From an uncultured Bacilli bacterium (lineage in GTDB: Bacteria > Bacillota_I > Bacilli_A > RFN20 > CAG-826), in assembly GCA_944363525.1 (NCBI GenBank), contig CALVUF010000008.1, positions 1 through 64,000 of the forward strand: DNA of 64,000 bases, given 5' to 3'. The notes beneath the pieces were generated by a model that ran no database searches, was not told the origin of the DNA, and saw only the letters and a program-made list of their open reading frames with translations. This document shows, piece by piece, positions 1 through 8,742 of the stretch; position 1 is the first letter of the stretch; every line of letters starts with the position of its first letter. The translations under genes were made by a program, and so were the position numbers.

Positions 1-837
1 GTCCTGCTAAGTGCCCTTCCGGGCGCCTCGGTGGTCGCCGTTCAGATCGAAGGCGCCCCTCACGAGTTCACCGCCCTTCCGGGCATCCAGCCTGACGTCA
101 CCGGGATCATCCTCAATCTGAAAGACCTCGTCCTCCGGATTGATGACGAATCGACCGATCTCAAGCGGATCGACGTCGACGTCACCGGCCCCTGCGTCTT
201 AAAGGCCGGGGACCTCAAGCTCCCCGCCCTCTGCCACGTCGTCAACCCTGATCTCGAGATCGCCTCGATCAACGAGAAAGGGCACCTGGTTATGTCGATC
301 TTCATTGGCAATGGCCGGGGCTATGTGACCAGCGAGCAGAACAAGGTCGAGCGTCATATCGATACCGTCGGCGTCATCGCCACCGATTCCAATTACTCGC
401 CGATCGAGAAGGTCGCCTTCCACGTCGATCCGACCCGGGTCCTTCACGATACCGACTTCGATTGCCTCACCCTCGAAGTGACCACCAACGGGGCGGTCGC
501 TCCCCATGAGGCGGTCGCGATGGCAGCCCAGCTGCTCGTCGCCCACTTCCAGCAATTCGTCGCCCTCGAAGAGAAGGTCACCAACTACAAGTTGGTCAAA
601 GACGAGGTCAAGCCGGAAGAGAACAAATACCTCGGAATGCTGATCGAGGAACTCGACCTCAGCGTCCGCAGCAACAATTGCCTTAAGCGCGCGGGTATCT
701 CCACCGTCAACGAACTCACCGCCAAGAGCGAGGAGGAGATGATGAAGGTCCGCAATCTCGGCAAGAAGTCGCTGAAGGAAGTTAAGGAGAAGCTCGCTAA
801 CCTCGGCCTCCACTTCCGCGATTACGTAGGAGAATAA
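1..837 (+). CDS. rpoA: RNA polymerase alpha subunit (5' end outside window)
   Basis: The frame is open from the first base, so this is the last 278 codons of rpoA. Alpha dimerises to nucleate core RNA polymerase, and its C-terminal domain contacts UP elements and activators. The first residues (VLLSALPGASVV) match the conserved loop near the start of the N-terminal domain, so only roughly 40-50 residues should be missing. A charged linker leads to the C-terminal helix-hairpin-helix domain (ELDLSVRSNNCLKRAGI, then VRNLGKKSLKEVKEKL). The stop codon is 2 nt before rplQ, and the sequence AGGAGAAT at the end of rpoA serves as the rplQ ribosome-binding site, so the two genes are co-transcribed as the end of the alpha operon. 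Confidence 0.97.
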   Translation, partial: VLLSALPGASVVAVQIEGAPHEFTALPGIQPDVTGIILNLKDLVLRIDDESTDLKRIDVDVTGPCVLKAGDLKLPALCHVVNPDLEIASINEKGHLVMSIFIGNGRGYVTSEQNKVERHIDTVGVIATDSNYSPIEKVAFHVDPTRVLHDTDFDCLTLEVTTNGAVAPHEAVAMAAQLLVAHFQQFVALEEKVTNYKLVKDEVKPEENKYLGMLIEELDLSVRSNNCLKRAGISTVNELTAKSEEEMMKVRNLGKKSLKEVKEKLANLGLHFRDYVGE

Positions 838-839
838 CA

Positions 840-1244
840 ATGGCTGCACAAGGAAGAAAAAACGTCCACGGCAAAGCGGGTGTCCGCTTCAAGGCCGGCT
901 ATACTGCCTCAAAGAACAAATCGATGCTCCGCAATGTCGTCACCGATTTGATCCTCAACGAGGAAGTCAAAGTCACCAGCGGCGTCACCAAGGAGCTCAA
1001 GACCTTGGCTGACCGGCTCGTCACCTGGGCCAAGCGGGGCGACCTGCATGCCCGGCGGCTGGCGGCCCAAGTCGTCCGCCCGACCGTCGTCGGGAAGGAT
1101 GGAAAATCCGCCCTCGACAAGCTCTTCAATGAGATTGGCCCGCGGATGAAGGACCGCAACGGCGGCTACACCAAGGCCTATAAGCTCGGGCTTCGCCGGG
1201 GCGATTCGGCTGAGGTCACCCTCGTCCGCTGGTCCGATAAATAA
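840..1244 (+). CDS. rplQ: 50S ribosomal protein L17
   Basis: This 134-residue protein is L17 of the large ribosomal subunit. The N-terminus carries the family pattern (G-R-K, then FKAGYTASKNKSMLRNVVTDLI), and the C-terminus ends in GLRRGDSAEVTLVRWSDK, close to the usual end EMAIIELV. It is slightly longer than the usual 115-125 residues because of an internal basic segment around residues 60-85. It is the last gene of the alpha operon and is followed 23 nt later by an intrinsic terminator. Confidence 0.97.
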   Translation: MAAQGRKNVHGKAGVRFKAGYTASKNKSMLRNVVTDLILNEEVKVTSGVTKELKTLADRLVTWAKRGDLHARRLAAQVVRPTVVGKDGKSALDKLFNEIGPRMKDRNGGYTKAYKLGLRRGDSAEVTLVRWSDK

Positions 1245-1267
1245 TTATCGACGACTAAACCTGATTA

Positions 1268-1290
1268 CCCTGCTTCGGCAGGGTTTTCTT
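1268..1290 (+). terminator. Intrinsic terminator of the rpoA-rplQ operon
   Basis: A 6-bp stem CCCTGC/GCAGGG closed by a TTCG tetraloop is followed by TTTTCTT. It ends the alpha operon just before the non-coding, repeat-bearing region. Confidence 0.9.
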
Positions 1291-1694
1291 GTTGCTTATA
1301 AGGGTTCTGCAGGGATATCAGGCCTCTTAACTATTGGATGGTTTGAGCATAAATCCCTAGACGGCCGGAGGGGGCTATCAATATAGGAAAACCTAGGGTT
1401 TTCAAAGTAAATTTTAGACCACATTTCAGTTCGAAATCTTCGAGTTTTGGGCAGAAAGAGCATTTCGAAAGTTTGGGTTTTGGGCAAAATCGGCCAAAGG
1501 AAAATGCTAGTTTTGGGCAAAAACCAGCTTTTGAAAGTATGAGTTTTTGGCACGATAGCGAAAAACTATCAAATATTGGTAAAAATCCAGCGTATTGATA
1601 GAAATGCGGTTTGGACCATTTCTTAAACTTCGGACATCCCTAGAAATTTCGGCTGATTATTCTTATCCCTGATGAGGCCATGGCCTCCGATTCC
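1291..1694. other. Non-coding gap between convergent operons, holding a repeat array
   Basis: No credible gene was found in this 400-bp stretch. An 85-codon frame on the minus strand exists only because the 33-bp repeats (a multiple of three) keep one frame open and produce a repeated LPKT motif. A 14-bp palindrome, GAGGCCATGGCCTC (1674-1687), lies just beyond the stop of the minus-strand permease gene. The rest of the gap is AT-rich sequence without recognisable signals. Confidence 0.6.
1412..1551 (-). repeat. Orphan direct-repeat array, exact 33-bp period
   Basis: Read on the minus strand, the core GCCCAAAA occurs at 1511-1518, 1478-1485 and 1445-1452. Variants are GCCAAAAA at 1544-1551 and GTCTAAAA at 1412-1419. 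All five are spaced exactly 33 bp apart, about three helical turns. The general unit (TTGCC-AAAACT...TTTT) resembles the 33-bp unit in front of the DUF4143-type ATPase gene at 47424. Beyond the last unit the minus strand holds TTGAAA and TATATT, promoter-like but only 14 bp apart, and then no ATPase gene. It may be a decayed or orphan copy of that type of upstream array. Confidence 0.65.
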
Positions 1695-2834
1695 TCAGCC
1701 GACCATTATCCGTTCGCTGCGGAAGGCTTTGGCGGTGAGGAAGATGAATATCCCGGTGAAGACAAGGTTCGTCAATACCGCCATCCCGAAATAGAGCAAG
1801 GAGAAGGAAGCGGCCGTTATCATCTGCATGCAGGCGCAGGTGTTGAGGAAGGGGATGAAGGCGAAGGGGAGGGCGCTGCAATCGACGATGCTCGGGACGA
1901 TGGCGGCAATCATGATGACCGCGACCCCGGGTCCAAGATAAGAAGTCGCCTCTTTAGTCGATTTCGCGAGGGCGCTTATCAAGGTGGCGGCCGAGACGAA
2001 TAATAACAATAGCGATAGCACCGTCAGGAAGTAGAGGAGGTAACCTCCAAAACTAAGATTCATCGTCACATTGCCCATGATCTGAGGCGTGGCTAAGATG
2101 GTGCACAAAGCATTGAAACTGCCGGAGATTATAGCCAATAGCGACAAGGCCATCAGTTTCCCCGTCGCGAACTCGGTGGGGGTTATCGGGGTGCACAATA
2201 CCGATAGCAACGTCCCTCTTTCCTTCTCCCCGGCGATGGCCTCCGGACATAAGGATAAGACCGAGGAGTATAGGAGCGAGACGGTGATCATCGGCAGGAC
2301 GAAACTCATGACCGATTGCTGGAGGGCTGAGGTCTCGCCAAGATTGGTCGATTCGACTGTATAGGTTTTATAGGAATCAAGGGCCACGATTATGATGGAA
2401 TAAAGATTTTCCGATTCGGCCTTGGAGGAGTTATAGAAGACTTTAGCATCCTTTAAGGTGTTATTGTCGTCGCCTTGGAAGGTCAGTTGGACCACCACAT
2501 CCAATGACTGGTCCTTTAACTGCTCGTTCACCTCATCGAGTTGGGCGTCTGGATAGTAGGTGATCTCCGGGTCGGCTTGCTCGGTGAGGGCAAAGTAACC
2601 AAGAAGCGCATTCTCGAGCCCTTTATCCTTTCCATCTTCGTTGATGGCGATCTTATAGGAATAGGTTGGGTCGACGGTGGTGCTAGTCGCAAGGTTATCG
2701 ATGACGTCGCCTAAAATCATATAGAAAGCGAAGATGATGATGCCAGGAAGGAAGAGGGCGCTGAGCATCCGAATATCGGTCAAAAATCTCCGCATTTCCT
2801 TGCGGAAGACCGCAAAAACGCGCTTAAAGTTCAT
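1695..2834 (-). CDS. ABC transporter permease, NatB/YhgE-like export type
   Basis: This 379-residue integral membrane protein is the permease half of an ABC-2 type exporter. An N-terminal helix (residues 25-45) is followed by a long extracytoplasmic domain (about 50-170). A block of about five hydrophobic segments then runs to the C-terminus (SFVLPMITVSLLY, LMALSLLAIISG, YLLYFLTVLSLLLLFV and others). The EAIAGEKERGTLLSVLCTPIT motif is typical of NatB-type Na+ exporters, where it follows the first helix of the block. The start codon overlaps the end of the ATPase gene by 4 bp, indicating translational coupling. The substrate (Na+, drug or peptide) cannot be read from the sequence. Confidence 0.85.
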   Translation of the reverse strand: MNFKRVFAVFRKEMRRFLTDIRMLSALFLPGIIIFAFYMILGDVIDNLATSTTVDPTYSYKIAINEDGKDKGLENALLGYFALTEQADPEITYYPDAQLDEVNEQLKDQSLDVVVQLTFQGDDNNTLKDAKVFYNSSKAESENLYSIIIVALDSYKTYTVESTNLGETSALQQSVMSFVLPMITVSLLYSSVLSLCPEAIAGEKERGTLLSVLCTPITPTEFATGKLMALSLLAIISGSFNALCTILATPQIMGNVTMNLSFGGYLLYFLTVLSLLLLFVSAATLISALAKSTKEATSYLGPGVAVIMIAAIVPSIVDCSALPFAFIPFLNTCACMQMITAASFSLLYFGMAVLTNLVFTGIFIFLTAKAFRSERIMVG

Positions 2835-3604
2835 GCTTTTTCCTCCTGATAGACCGAGAAGAAAACCTTTTCAATCCCGCCTTCTTTTTCGATATTCGCC
2901 ATTGAATCCTCATAGGCTTTCGCCCCGTTGAGGATGATGAGGGCTTTATCGGCTAGCTTCTCGACGAGGGAGAAGATGTGGGTGGAGATGATGATGGCTT
3001 TGCCGTCCTCCTTTAGCTTTAGGAGGTAATTCTCGACCGCTTTCGAGGCGAGGATATCGAGGCCATTGGTCGGCTCGTCGAAGATGATTAGGTCGGGGTT
3101 ATTGATGAGCGACACCGCTAGCGACACTTTCTGCTTCATGCCGGTCGAGAGCTCACCGATTTTGGTGAAGGCGAAATCCTTCACCCCGAAGAGATTGAAT
3201 AGTTCCTCTTTCCGGTTATTGATGGTCTCGTCATTGAGCCCATAGAGGCGGCCCATGAAGGTGAAGGTGTAATCAGGGGTGAAGAAGTTGTTGAGCTTGA
3301 GCTCGCTGGTTAAGAACCCGATATGGGAACGGACGGAATCGGTTTTCCGGGTTATTTTCTCACCCAGTAAAGTTATCTCGCCCTCGCTGGGGGAGATGAG
3401 GCCCGAGAGCATCCTTAGGGTCGTGGTCTTGCCCGCCCCGTTGGGACCGAGCAGGGCAAAGATCTCCCCTTGGTATAACTCGAACGAAAGGTCACGGACC
3501 GCCTCAAGGTATTTGGACTCGGTCCGCCTTTCCTTTTGTTGTTTCCGCGACAATGGGAAACGCTTGCCAAGGTGACTGGCGATTAGAATTGGATCGCGAT
3601 TCAT
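2831..3604 (-). CDS. ABC transporter ATP-binding protein, NatA-like
   Basis: This 257-residue ATPase powers the adjacent permease. It has Walker A GPNGAGKTTT, a signature variant STGMKQKVSLAVSL (the usual LSGGQ replaced by LSTGM, as in NatA/CcmA-type exporters), Walker B LIIFDEPTNGLD and an H-loop (STHIF). The N-terminus carries a short basic insertion (SRKQQKERRTESKY) before the A-loop region. It overlaps both neighbours by 4 bp (ATGA), so the three minus-strand genes form one tightly coupled operon. Confidence 0.93.
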   Translation of the reverse strand: MNRDPILIASHLGKRFPLSRKQQKERRTESKYLEAVRDLSFELYQGEIFALLGPNGAGKTTTLRMLSGLISPSEGEITLLGEKITRKTDSVRSHIGFLTSELKLNNFFTPDYTFTFMGRLYGLNDETINNRKEELFNLFGVKDFAFTKIGELSTGMKQKVSLAVSLINNPDLIIFDEPTNGLDILASKAVENYLLKLKEDGKAIIISTHIFSLVEKLADKALIILNGAKAYEDSMANIEKEGGIEKVFFSVYQEEKA

Positions 3605-4284
3605 TTGTTTTTCCGGTTTTCGTTCTTTTCGTCTTCCTTAACGACGTCATAGATCGAGATGACCCCAAGCATCGCTTCGTCGGGCTCCCCGTTCTCGGTG
3701 ACGATGATGAGACCGAGCCGTTTGGAATCGAAGAGGTCGGAGAAGTTGCGCTCGGCGAAGGCCATCGGCTCATTCCGTCCCATGAAGAGGAAGCGTTTGC
3801 TATGGTTATCGAGGGCGAAATAGTCTTTGTATTCCCCAAGTTTGGCGGTCGGGTCGATTGGCTTCTTGTTGGCTTTGGAGAGAATTAACAGGAGCTTGCC
3901 GGCGGTGACGATGCCTTTGACCCGTTTGTTCTCGACGATCGGGACATAGGTGACCCCGTGCCGGGCGAAGTTATCGAGGGCCTTGGCCAAAGGATCGTCA
4001 TAGGTATAGGTCACGACTTTCTTCGTCGCGATGTCGTAGCAGGTCTTCCGCATCTGGCAAAGGATCTGCTGGAGGTCATCACAGACTAAGGAGGAGACGG
4101 CGACCGGATACCCGCCGCCATATTCCTCATGGCTTAGGTAGTTCCGGATCTGCCGGTACTCATCGAATTGCTCGTAGTACTTTTTCTTATAGTAGGAGTA
4201 GAGCCCTTGGTCGAAATCGCGGATGGTCTCCAACTGGCGATAAAGATTGAGGAAGCGGTCGGTCGTCTCTTTGGTGTATTCCAT
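3601..4284 (-). CDS. CBS-domain protein, first gene of the ABC exporter operon
   Basis: This 227-residue soluble protein has a helical N-terminal part (residues 1-75, rich in Tyr and Lys). A CBS-like pair follows: residues about 85-130 (TYTYDDPLAKALDNFARHGVTYVPIVENKRVKGIVTAGKL) and about 165-215 (MAFAERNFSDLF...LGLIIVTENGEPDEAMLGVISIYDVV). CBS pairs usually bind adenine nucleotides, so it may sense cell energy for the exporter encoded downstream; that role is an inference. It has a good ribosome-binding site (AAGGGGAG) on the minus strand. I do not recognise a named family for the N-terminal half. Confidence 0.75.
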   Translation of the reverse strand: MEYTKETTDRFLNLYRQLETIRDFDQGLYSYYKKKYYEQFDEYRQIRNYLSHEEYGGGYPVAVSSLVCDDLQQILCQMRKTCYDIATKKVVTYTYDDPLAKALDNFARHGVTYVPIVENKRVKGIVTAGKLLLILSKANKKPIDPTAKLGEYKDYFALDNHSKRFLFMGRNEPMAFAERNFSDLFDSKRLGLIIVTENGEPDEAMLGVISIYDVVKEDEKNENRKNK

Positions 4285-4450
4285 GGTGTTCTCCCCTTGC
4301 TAATAATGATAACGATAAAGCCGGATAAAGGCTCTAAAAATTCGGGTAAAATCGTTCATTGCCGAACCATTACCGATTCGGTTTTCCTCTATTTATCGTC
4401 GATAAGCTAAATTAACTTTCCTATATCGGTAATCGATGGCCCGTTTTTGA

Positions 4451-4479
4451 TTGAAAGCGCTTCCGCCTCTTTATAAAAT
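4451..4479 (+). promoter_or_regulatory. hydCBA promoter with overlapping CcpA-type cre site
   Basis: TTGAAA (4451-4456), a 17-bp spacer and TAAAAT (4474-4479; TATAAA also lies at 4472) form a sigma-A promoter 35 bp before hydC. TGAAAGCGCTTCCG (4452-4465) matches the catabolite-responsive element pattern TGWAANCGNTNWCA closely and covers the -35 box. That position would give repression by a CcpA-like protein. No convincing Rex box was seen. Confidence 0.6.
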
Positions 4480-4514
4480 AAAGCGGTTACAAGCGGTCAG
4501 CATGGAGGTTAGAT

Positions 4515-5003
4515 ATGCCAATCCGTCATGAAGTGGTGGTCGGGGTCGAAGCGATCTGCGACCAGTACGCCAATGAACCATCGCCTTTGATGATGATTCT
4601 TTCGGCTATCCAAAAGAAATACGGTTACATCCCCCTGGAAGTCCAGGAAATCGTCTCGAAGAAAACCGGGATCCCGGTCGCCGAGATTTACGGGGTCGTG
4701 ACTTTCTATTCGTTCTTCTCGTTGAAACCCAAGGGCAAATACGTCCTCGGCGTCTGCTTAGGTACCGCCTGCTACGTCAAGAACTCCCAGGCCATAATCG
4801 ATAAGTTCTCGGCTATGCTCGGCATCGCCCCGGGCGAAACCACCGACGACGGGCTCTTCACCATCGAAGCCGTCCGCTGCATCGGGGCCTGCGCCTTGGC
4901 CCCGGCCATGTCGATCAATGGCAAGGTCTATCCGAAGGTCACCCCGGACCAAGTCGGCAAGATCATCGACGAATACCGGAAAATGGAAGCGGAGGGCAAA
5001 TAA
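4515..5003 (+). CDS. hydC: [FeFe] hydrogenase NuoE-like subunit HydC ([2Fe-2S] thioredoxin fold)
   Basis: This 162-residue protein is the smallest subunit of the NAD(P)-linked hydrogenase and is homologous to the complex I 24-kDa subunit NuoE. After an N-terminal helical bundle (residues 1-70), a thioredoxin-like domain carries four cysteine ligands in two pairs, VCLGTACYVKN and VRCIGACALAPAM. They bind a [2Fe-2S] cluster that passes electrons to HydB. Translation starts at an ATG preceded by GGAGG. The stop codon abuts the hydB start with no gap. It is the promoter-proximal gene of the operon. Confidence 0.93.
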   Translation: MPIRHEVVVGVEAICDQYANEPSPLMMILSAIQKKYGYIPLEVQEIVSKKTGIPVAEIYGVVTFYSFFSLKPKGKYVLGVCLGTACYVKNSQAIIDKFSAMLGIAPGETTDDGLFTIEAVRCIGACALAPAMSINGKVYPKVTPDQVGKIIDEYRKMEAEGK

Positions 5004-6878
5004 ATGGAGCGCATCGACTCAGTCAAGAAACTCGACGAAAGCATCAAGACCTGCACCGAGCAATTCGAAGCCAAGATCAAAGGGACCAACGGCAAGAGGG
5101 CGGTCGTCGTCTGCGGCGGCACCGGCTGCATCGCCAACTCCTCCGAGGACATCCAGAAAGCCCTCGAGGAGGAGATCAAGGCCCATGGATTGGAGAACAA
5201 AGTCACCGTCAACCACGTCGGCTGCTTTGGTTTCTGCTCCCAAGGCCCCTTCGTCAAGATCTTCCCCGAAGACACCCTTTATCGGGCGGTGAAGGTTTCC
5301 GACGTCAAACAGATCGTTGAGGATGACCTCATTGGCGGAAACGTCTGCGAGAACCTCCTCTACGTCGACCCGGTCACCCACGAGAAGGTGGTCCGGCAAG
5401 ACGACATCAACTTCTACAAGAAACAAGTCCGGGTCGCCCTCCATGGCTGCTCGCTCATTAACCCTGACCTCCTTGAGGAATCCTTGGGCTACGATGGCTT
5501 CAAGGCCTTGAAGAAGGTCTTAACCGAGATGACTCCTCAGCAAGTCATCGACGAGATCCTCGCCTCCGGTTTACGTGGCCGCGGCGGGGCTGGCTTCCCG
5601 ACCGGAAGGAAATGGCAATTCGCCGCCAACGTGCAAGCCGATCAGAAATACATCGTCTGCAACGGCGATGAAGGCGACCCCGGCGCCTTCATGGATCGCT
5701 CGATCCTCGAGGGCAACCCCTTTGAGGTCATCGAGGGGATGATGATCGCCGGCTATGCCTTCGGCGCCTCCAAAGGCTACTTCTACGTCCGGGCCGAATA
5801 CCCGGTCGCGGTTGAGCGGCTCCAACGGGCGATTGAAGACATGGAGCAAGTCGGATTGCTCGGCGATCATATCCTCGGAACCGATTTTTCCTTCCACGCC
5901 TATCTCCGTTTAGGGGCCGGCGCCTTCGTCTGCGGCGAAGAGACCGCCCTGCTTAACTCCATCGAAGGGAAGCGGGGCATGCCCCGTCCCCGTCCGCCTT
6001 TCCCGGCCATCAAAGGGCTTTGGGGCAAGCCGACCTGCGTCAATAACGTTGAGACCTTAGCCACCGTCCCCTACATCATCCGGGTCGGGGCGGCTGAATA
6101 TGCCAAAATGGGCACCGAGAAGAGCAAAGGCACCAAAGTCTTCGCCCTCGGTGGCAAGATCAATAACGTCGGCTTAGTTGAAGTTCCGATGGGCACCACC
6201 CTCCGGACTCTTATCTTCGACATCGGCGGCGGCATCCCCGGCGGGAAGAAATTCAAAGCCATCCAGACTGGCGGTCCCTCGGGCGGCTGCTTGACCGAGA
6301 AAGACCTCGATACCCCGATTGACTATGACTCTTTAGTCGCCAAAGGCTCGATGATGGGCAGCGGCGGCGCCATCGTCATGGACGAGGACAACTGCATGGT
6401 CGACGTCGCTCACTTCTACATGGACTTCATCTGCAATGAGTCCTGCGGGAAGTGCTCCCATTGCCGGATCGGCACCAAGCGGCTCTTCGAGATGCTGACC
6501 AAGGTCACCAATGGCACCGCGACCACCAAGACCTTAGACGATATGAAATATCTGGCCACCGTCATCAAAAACGGTGCCCTCTGCGCCCTCGGCCAGACCG
6601 CGGCCAACCCGATTCTCTCGACCATGGCCAATTTCCCTGAGGAATACGAAGCCCACGTCGTCGACAAGAAGTGCCCGGCCCACGTCTGCAAGAAGTTGAT
6701 GCGTTACGTCATCGACCCGAATCTTTGCAAGAAGTGCTCGCTTTGCGCCCGGAATTGCCCGGTGAACTGCATCCATGGCGTCGTCGGCAAAGAACCATAC
6801 GTCATCGATCAGAGCAAGTGCATCAAGTGCGGTTCCTGCTTAGCCGGCTGCCGCTTCCACGCCATCATCAAGGAATAA
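5004..6878 (+). CDS. hydB: [FeFe] hydrogenase NuoF-like NADH-binding subunit HydB
   Basis: This 624-residue flavoprotein oxidises or reduces NAD(H) with FMN. In order it has: an extra N-terminal [2Fe-2S] thioredoxin-like domain (residues 30-105; CGGTGC and GCFGFC); the complex I 51-kDa NADH/FMN domain (GRGGAGFPTGRKW and NGDEGDPGAFMDR); an SLBB segment; a [4Fe-4S] site ESCGKCSHCRIGT; and two C-terminal ferredoxin-like [4Fe-4S] motifs (CKKCSLCARNCPVNC, CIKCGSCLAGC). This layout is that of HydB in trimeric electron-bifurcating hydrogenases and longer than NuoF. The gene lies directly between hydC and hydA. Confidence 0.95.
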   Translation: MERIDSVKKLDESIKTCTEQFEAKIKGTNGKRAVVVCGGTGCIANSSEDIQKALEEEIKAHGLENKVTVNHVGCFGFCSQGPFVKIFPEDTLYRAVKVSDVKQIVEDDLIGGNVCENLLYVDPVTHEKVVRQDDINFYKKQVRVALHGCSLINPDLLEESLGYDGFKALKKVLTEMTPQQVIDEILASGLRGRGGAGFPTGRKWQFAANVQADQKYIVCNGDEGDPGAFMDRSILEGNPFEVIEGMMIAGYAFGASKGYFYVRAEYPVAVERLQRAIEDMEQVGLLGDHILGTDFSFHAYLRLGAGAFVCGEETALLNSIEGKRGMPRPRPPFPAIKGLWGKPTCVNNVETLATVPYIIRVGAAEYAKMGTEKSKGTKVFALGGKINNVGLVEVPMGTTLRTLIFDIGGGIPGGKKFKAIQTGGPSGGCLTEKDLDTPIDYDSLVAKGSMMGSGGAIVMDEDNCMVDVAHFYMDFICNESCGKCSHCRIGTKRLFEMLTKVTNGTATTKTLDDMKYLATVIKNGALCALGQTAANPILSTMANFPEEYEAHVVDKKCPAHVCKKLMRYVIDPNLCKKCSLCARNCPVNCIHGVVGKEPYVIDQSKCIKCGSCLAGCRFHAIIKE

Positions 6879-6893
6879 GGAGGGCGGAAGACA

Positions 6894-8705
6894 ATGGAAA
6901 ACAAAGAAATCACCATCAAGATCGAAGGACGGGAATATTCCGTCCCCGCCAACCTCACCATCCTTGAGGCCGCTCGGAAGCTTGGCTACAACATCCCGAC
7001 CCTTTGCTACTGGAACCATGGGCATAATTCCCTCGCTTCCTGCCGGGTCTGCTTGGTCGAACTGAAATCGTCCCGCGGGTCGCGGCTCGTTGCCTCCTGC
7101 GTCTACCCGGTCTCCGAATGCGACGCCAGCAAGGGGTTCGAGATCAAAATCTCCTCCCCGATGGCCATCGACGCCCGCCGGACCTCGGTCGAACTCCTCC
7201 TCTCCAACCATTCCAAAGACTGCCAAACCTGCGTCAAGAACGGCCAGTGCGAATTGCTTCACGTCGCCAATTTGACCGGCGCCCGTTCGGGCCAGTTCTT
7301 AGGCGAAGTCACCAAGTCGACTTATGACAACGTCGCCCCCGGCATCGTCCGCGATACCTCGAAGTGCATCCTCTGCGGCCGTTGCATCGAAAAGTGCAAA
7401 GAGGCCCAGGGCATCGGGATCCTCGGTTTTGAGCAGCGGGGGTTCAATACCATCGTTGGCCCGGCCGAGAACCGGTCCTTCGCCGACGTCCCCTGCTTAC
7501 AGTGCGGCCAGTGCATCGAAGTTTGCCCGACCGGGGCCCTCGCCGAGAAACGGGAGATCGATAAGGTCGACCAGGCGATGCACGAAGGCAAATACGTCAT
7601 CGTCCAGACCGCGCCAGCGGTTCGGGCGGCCATCGCCGAGGAATTCGGCCATGCCATCGGGGAACAGAACGGGACCGGCAAGATGGTCGCCGCCCTCCAT
7701 CGCTTAGGCTTCTACCGGGTCTTCGACACCAACTTCGGGGCCGACCTCACCATCATGGAAGAGGCTCAGGAATTGATCAACCGGATCAAGAACAAGGAGA
7801 TCCTCCCTCAGATCACCTCCTGCTCGCCGGGCTGGATCAACTACATGGAGTATTTCTACCCCGATCTGATCCCCCATATCTCGACCTGCAAATCCCCGCA
7901 TGAGATGGAAGGGGCCATCATCAAGAGCTACTTCGCTTCGGTCCATGGGCTGAAGCCGGAGGATATCTACGTCGTCTCGATCATGCCCTGCACCGCCAAG
8001 AAGTACGAGGCCAAGCGGCCTCAGAACGCGGCGGTCAATGGGTTGCCCGACGTCGACGCCGTCTTGACCACCCGCGAATTGGCGGTCCTAATCCGCCGAG
8101 CCGGCCTGCTCTGGGACGAACTCCCAGAGGAGGACTTCGATCATGACTTATTGGGTGAATACACCGGGGCCGGGGTTATCTTCGGCGTCACCGGCGGGGT
8201 CATGGAGGCGGCCTTAAGGACCGCTTACCACACCTTGACCGGCAAGGAATACGACAAGATCGAGTTCCTCGCCGTCCGAGGCCAGGAATCGGTCAAGGAA
8301 GCGGAAGTCGACATCGCTGGTACCAAACTCAAAGTCGCCGTCGCTTCCGGCATGAAAGCCGCCAAACCCTTGCTCGATGAGATCCGGGATGGGAAATCCC
8401 CCTATGCCTTCATTGAGATCATGGGCTGCCCGGGCGGCTGCATCAATGGCGGCGGCCAACCTTTCGTCAAGCCGAACCTCATTCCGAACCAAGGGGCTGA
8501 CATCCTCGATAAGTATCGGGAAAAACGGGCGGCCATCCTCTATTCGATCGATGAGAAGAAGGCCATCCGGCAATCCCATAACAACCCCGATATCATCAAG
8601 CTGTACAAGGATTACCTGGGCTCGCCTTGCGGCGGGGTGGCGGAGGAATTGCTCCATACCCACTACGTCGACAATCGGGCTTGCTTCCCCGAGCGGAAAA
8701 AGTAG
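6894..8705 (+). CDS. hydA: [FeFe] hydrogenase catalytic subunit HydA
   Basis: This 603-residue subunit reduces protons to H2, or the reverse, at the H-cluster. The N-terminus is a plant-type [2Fe-2S] domain (CRVCLVE). It is followed by the His-Cys3 [4Fe-4S] site (HSKDCQTCVKNGQC) and two [4Fe-4S] motifs (CILCGRCIEKC, CLQCGQCIEVC). The three H-cluster motifs are intact: TSCSPGW near residue 308, MPCTAKKYEAKRP near 364 and MGCPGGCINGGGQP near 510. A small-subunit-like tail (about residues 530-603) ends the protein. With HydB and HydC it forms a cytoplasmic complex that probably couples ferredoxin and NADH oxidation to H2. Maturases HydEFG are not in this window. Confidence 0.97.
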   Translation: MENKEITIKIEGREYSVPANLTILEAARKLGYNIPTLCYWNHGHNSLASCRVCLVELKSSRGSRLVASCVYPVSECDASKGFEIKISSPMAIDARRTSVELLLSNHSKDCQTCVKNGQCELLHVANLTGARSGQFLGEVTKSTYDNVAPGIVRDTSKCILCGRCIEKCKEAQGIGILGFEQRGFNTIVGPAENRSFADVPCLQCGQCIEVCPTGALAEKREIDKVDQAMHEGKYVIVQTAPAVRAAIAEEFGHAIGEQNGTGKMVAALHRLGFYRVFDTNFGADLTIMEEAQELINRIKNKEILPQITSCSPGWINYMEYFYPDLIPHISTCKSPHEMEGAIIKSYFASVHGLKPEDIYVVSIMPCTAKKYEAKRPQNAAVNGLPDVDAVLTTRELAVLIRRAGLLWDELPEEDFDHDLLGEYTGAGVIFGVTGGVMEAALRTAYHTLTGKEYDKIEFLAVRGQESVKEAEVDIAGTKLKVAVASGMKAAKPLLDEIRDGKSPYAFIEIMGCPGGCINGGGQPFVKPNLIPNQGADILDKYREKRAAILYSIDEKKAIRQSHNNPDIIKLYKDYLGSPCGGVAEELLHTHYVDNRACFPERKK

Positions 8706-8715
8706 TCTATGATTA

Positions 8716-8737
8716 GGGCCGGCCGATCCGGCCCTTT
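8716..8737 (+). terminator. Intrinsic terminator of hydCBA
   Basis: A 7-bp stem GGGCCGG/CCGGCCC with loop CCGAT is followed by a short TTTCATTT tract. It ends only 5 nt before the start of the next gene. Confidence 0.75.
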
Positions 8738-8742
8738 CATTT

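Noticed and set aside
1296..1553. 85-codon minus-strand frame with four LPKT motifs
   Set aside because: The motif arises from the 33-bp direct repeats; there is no ribosome-binding site and no fold-like composition.
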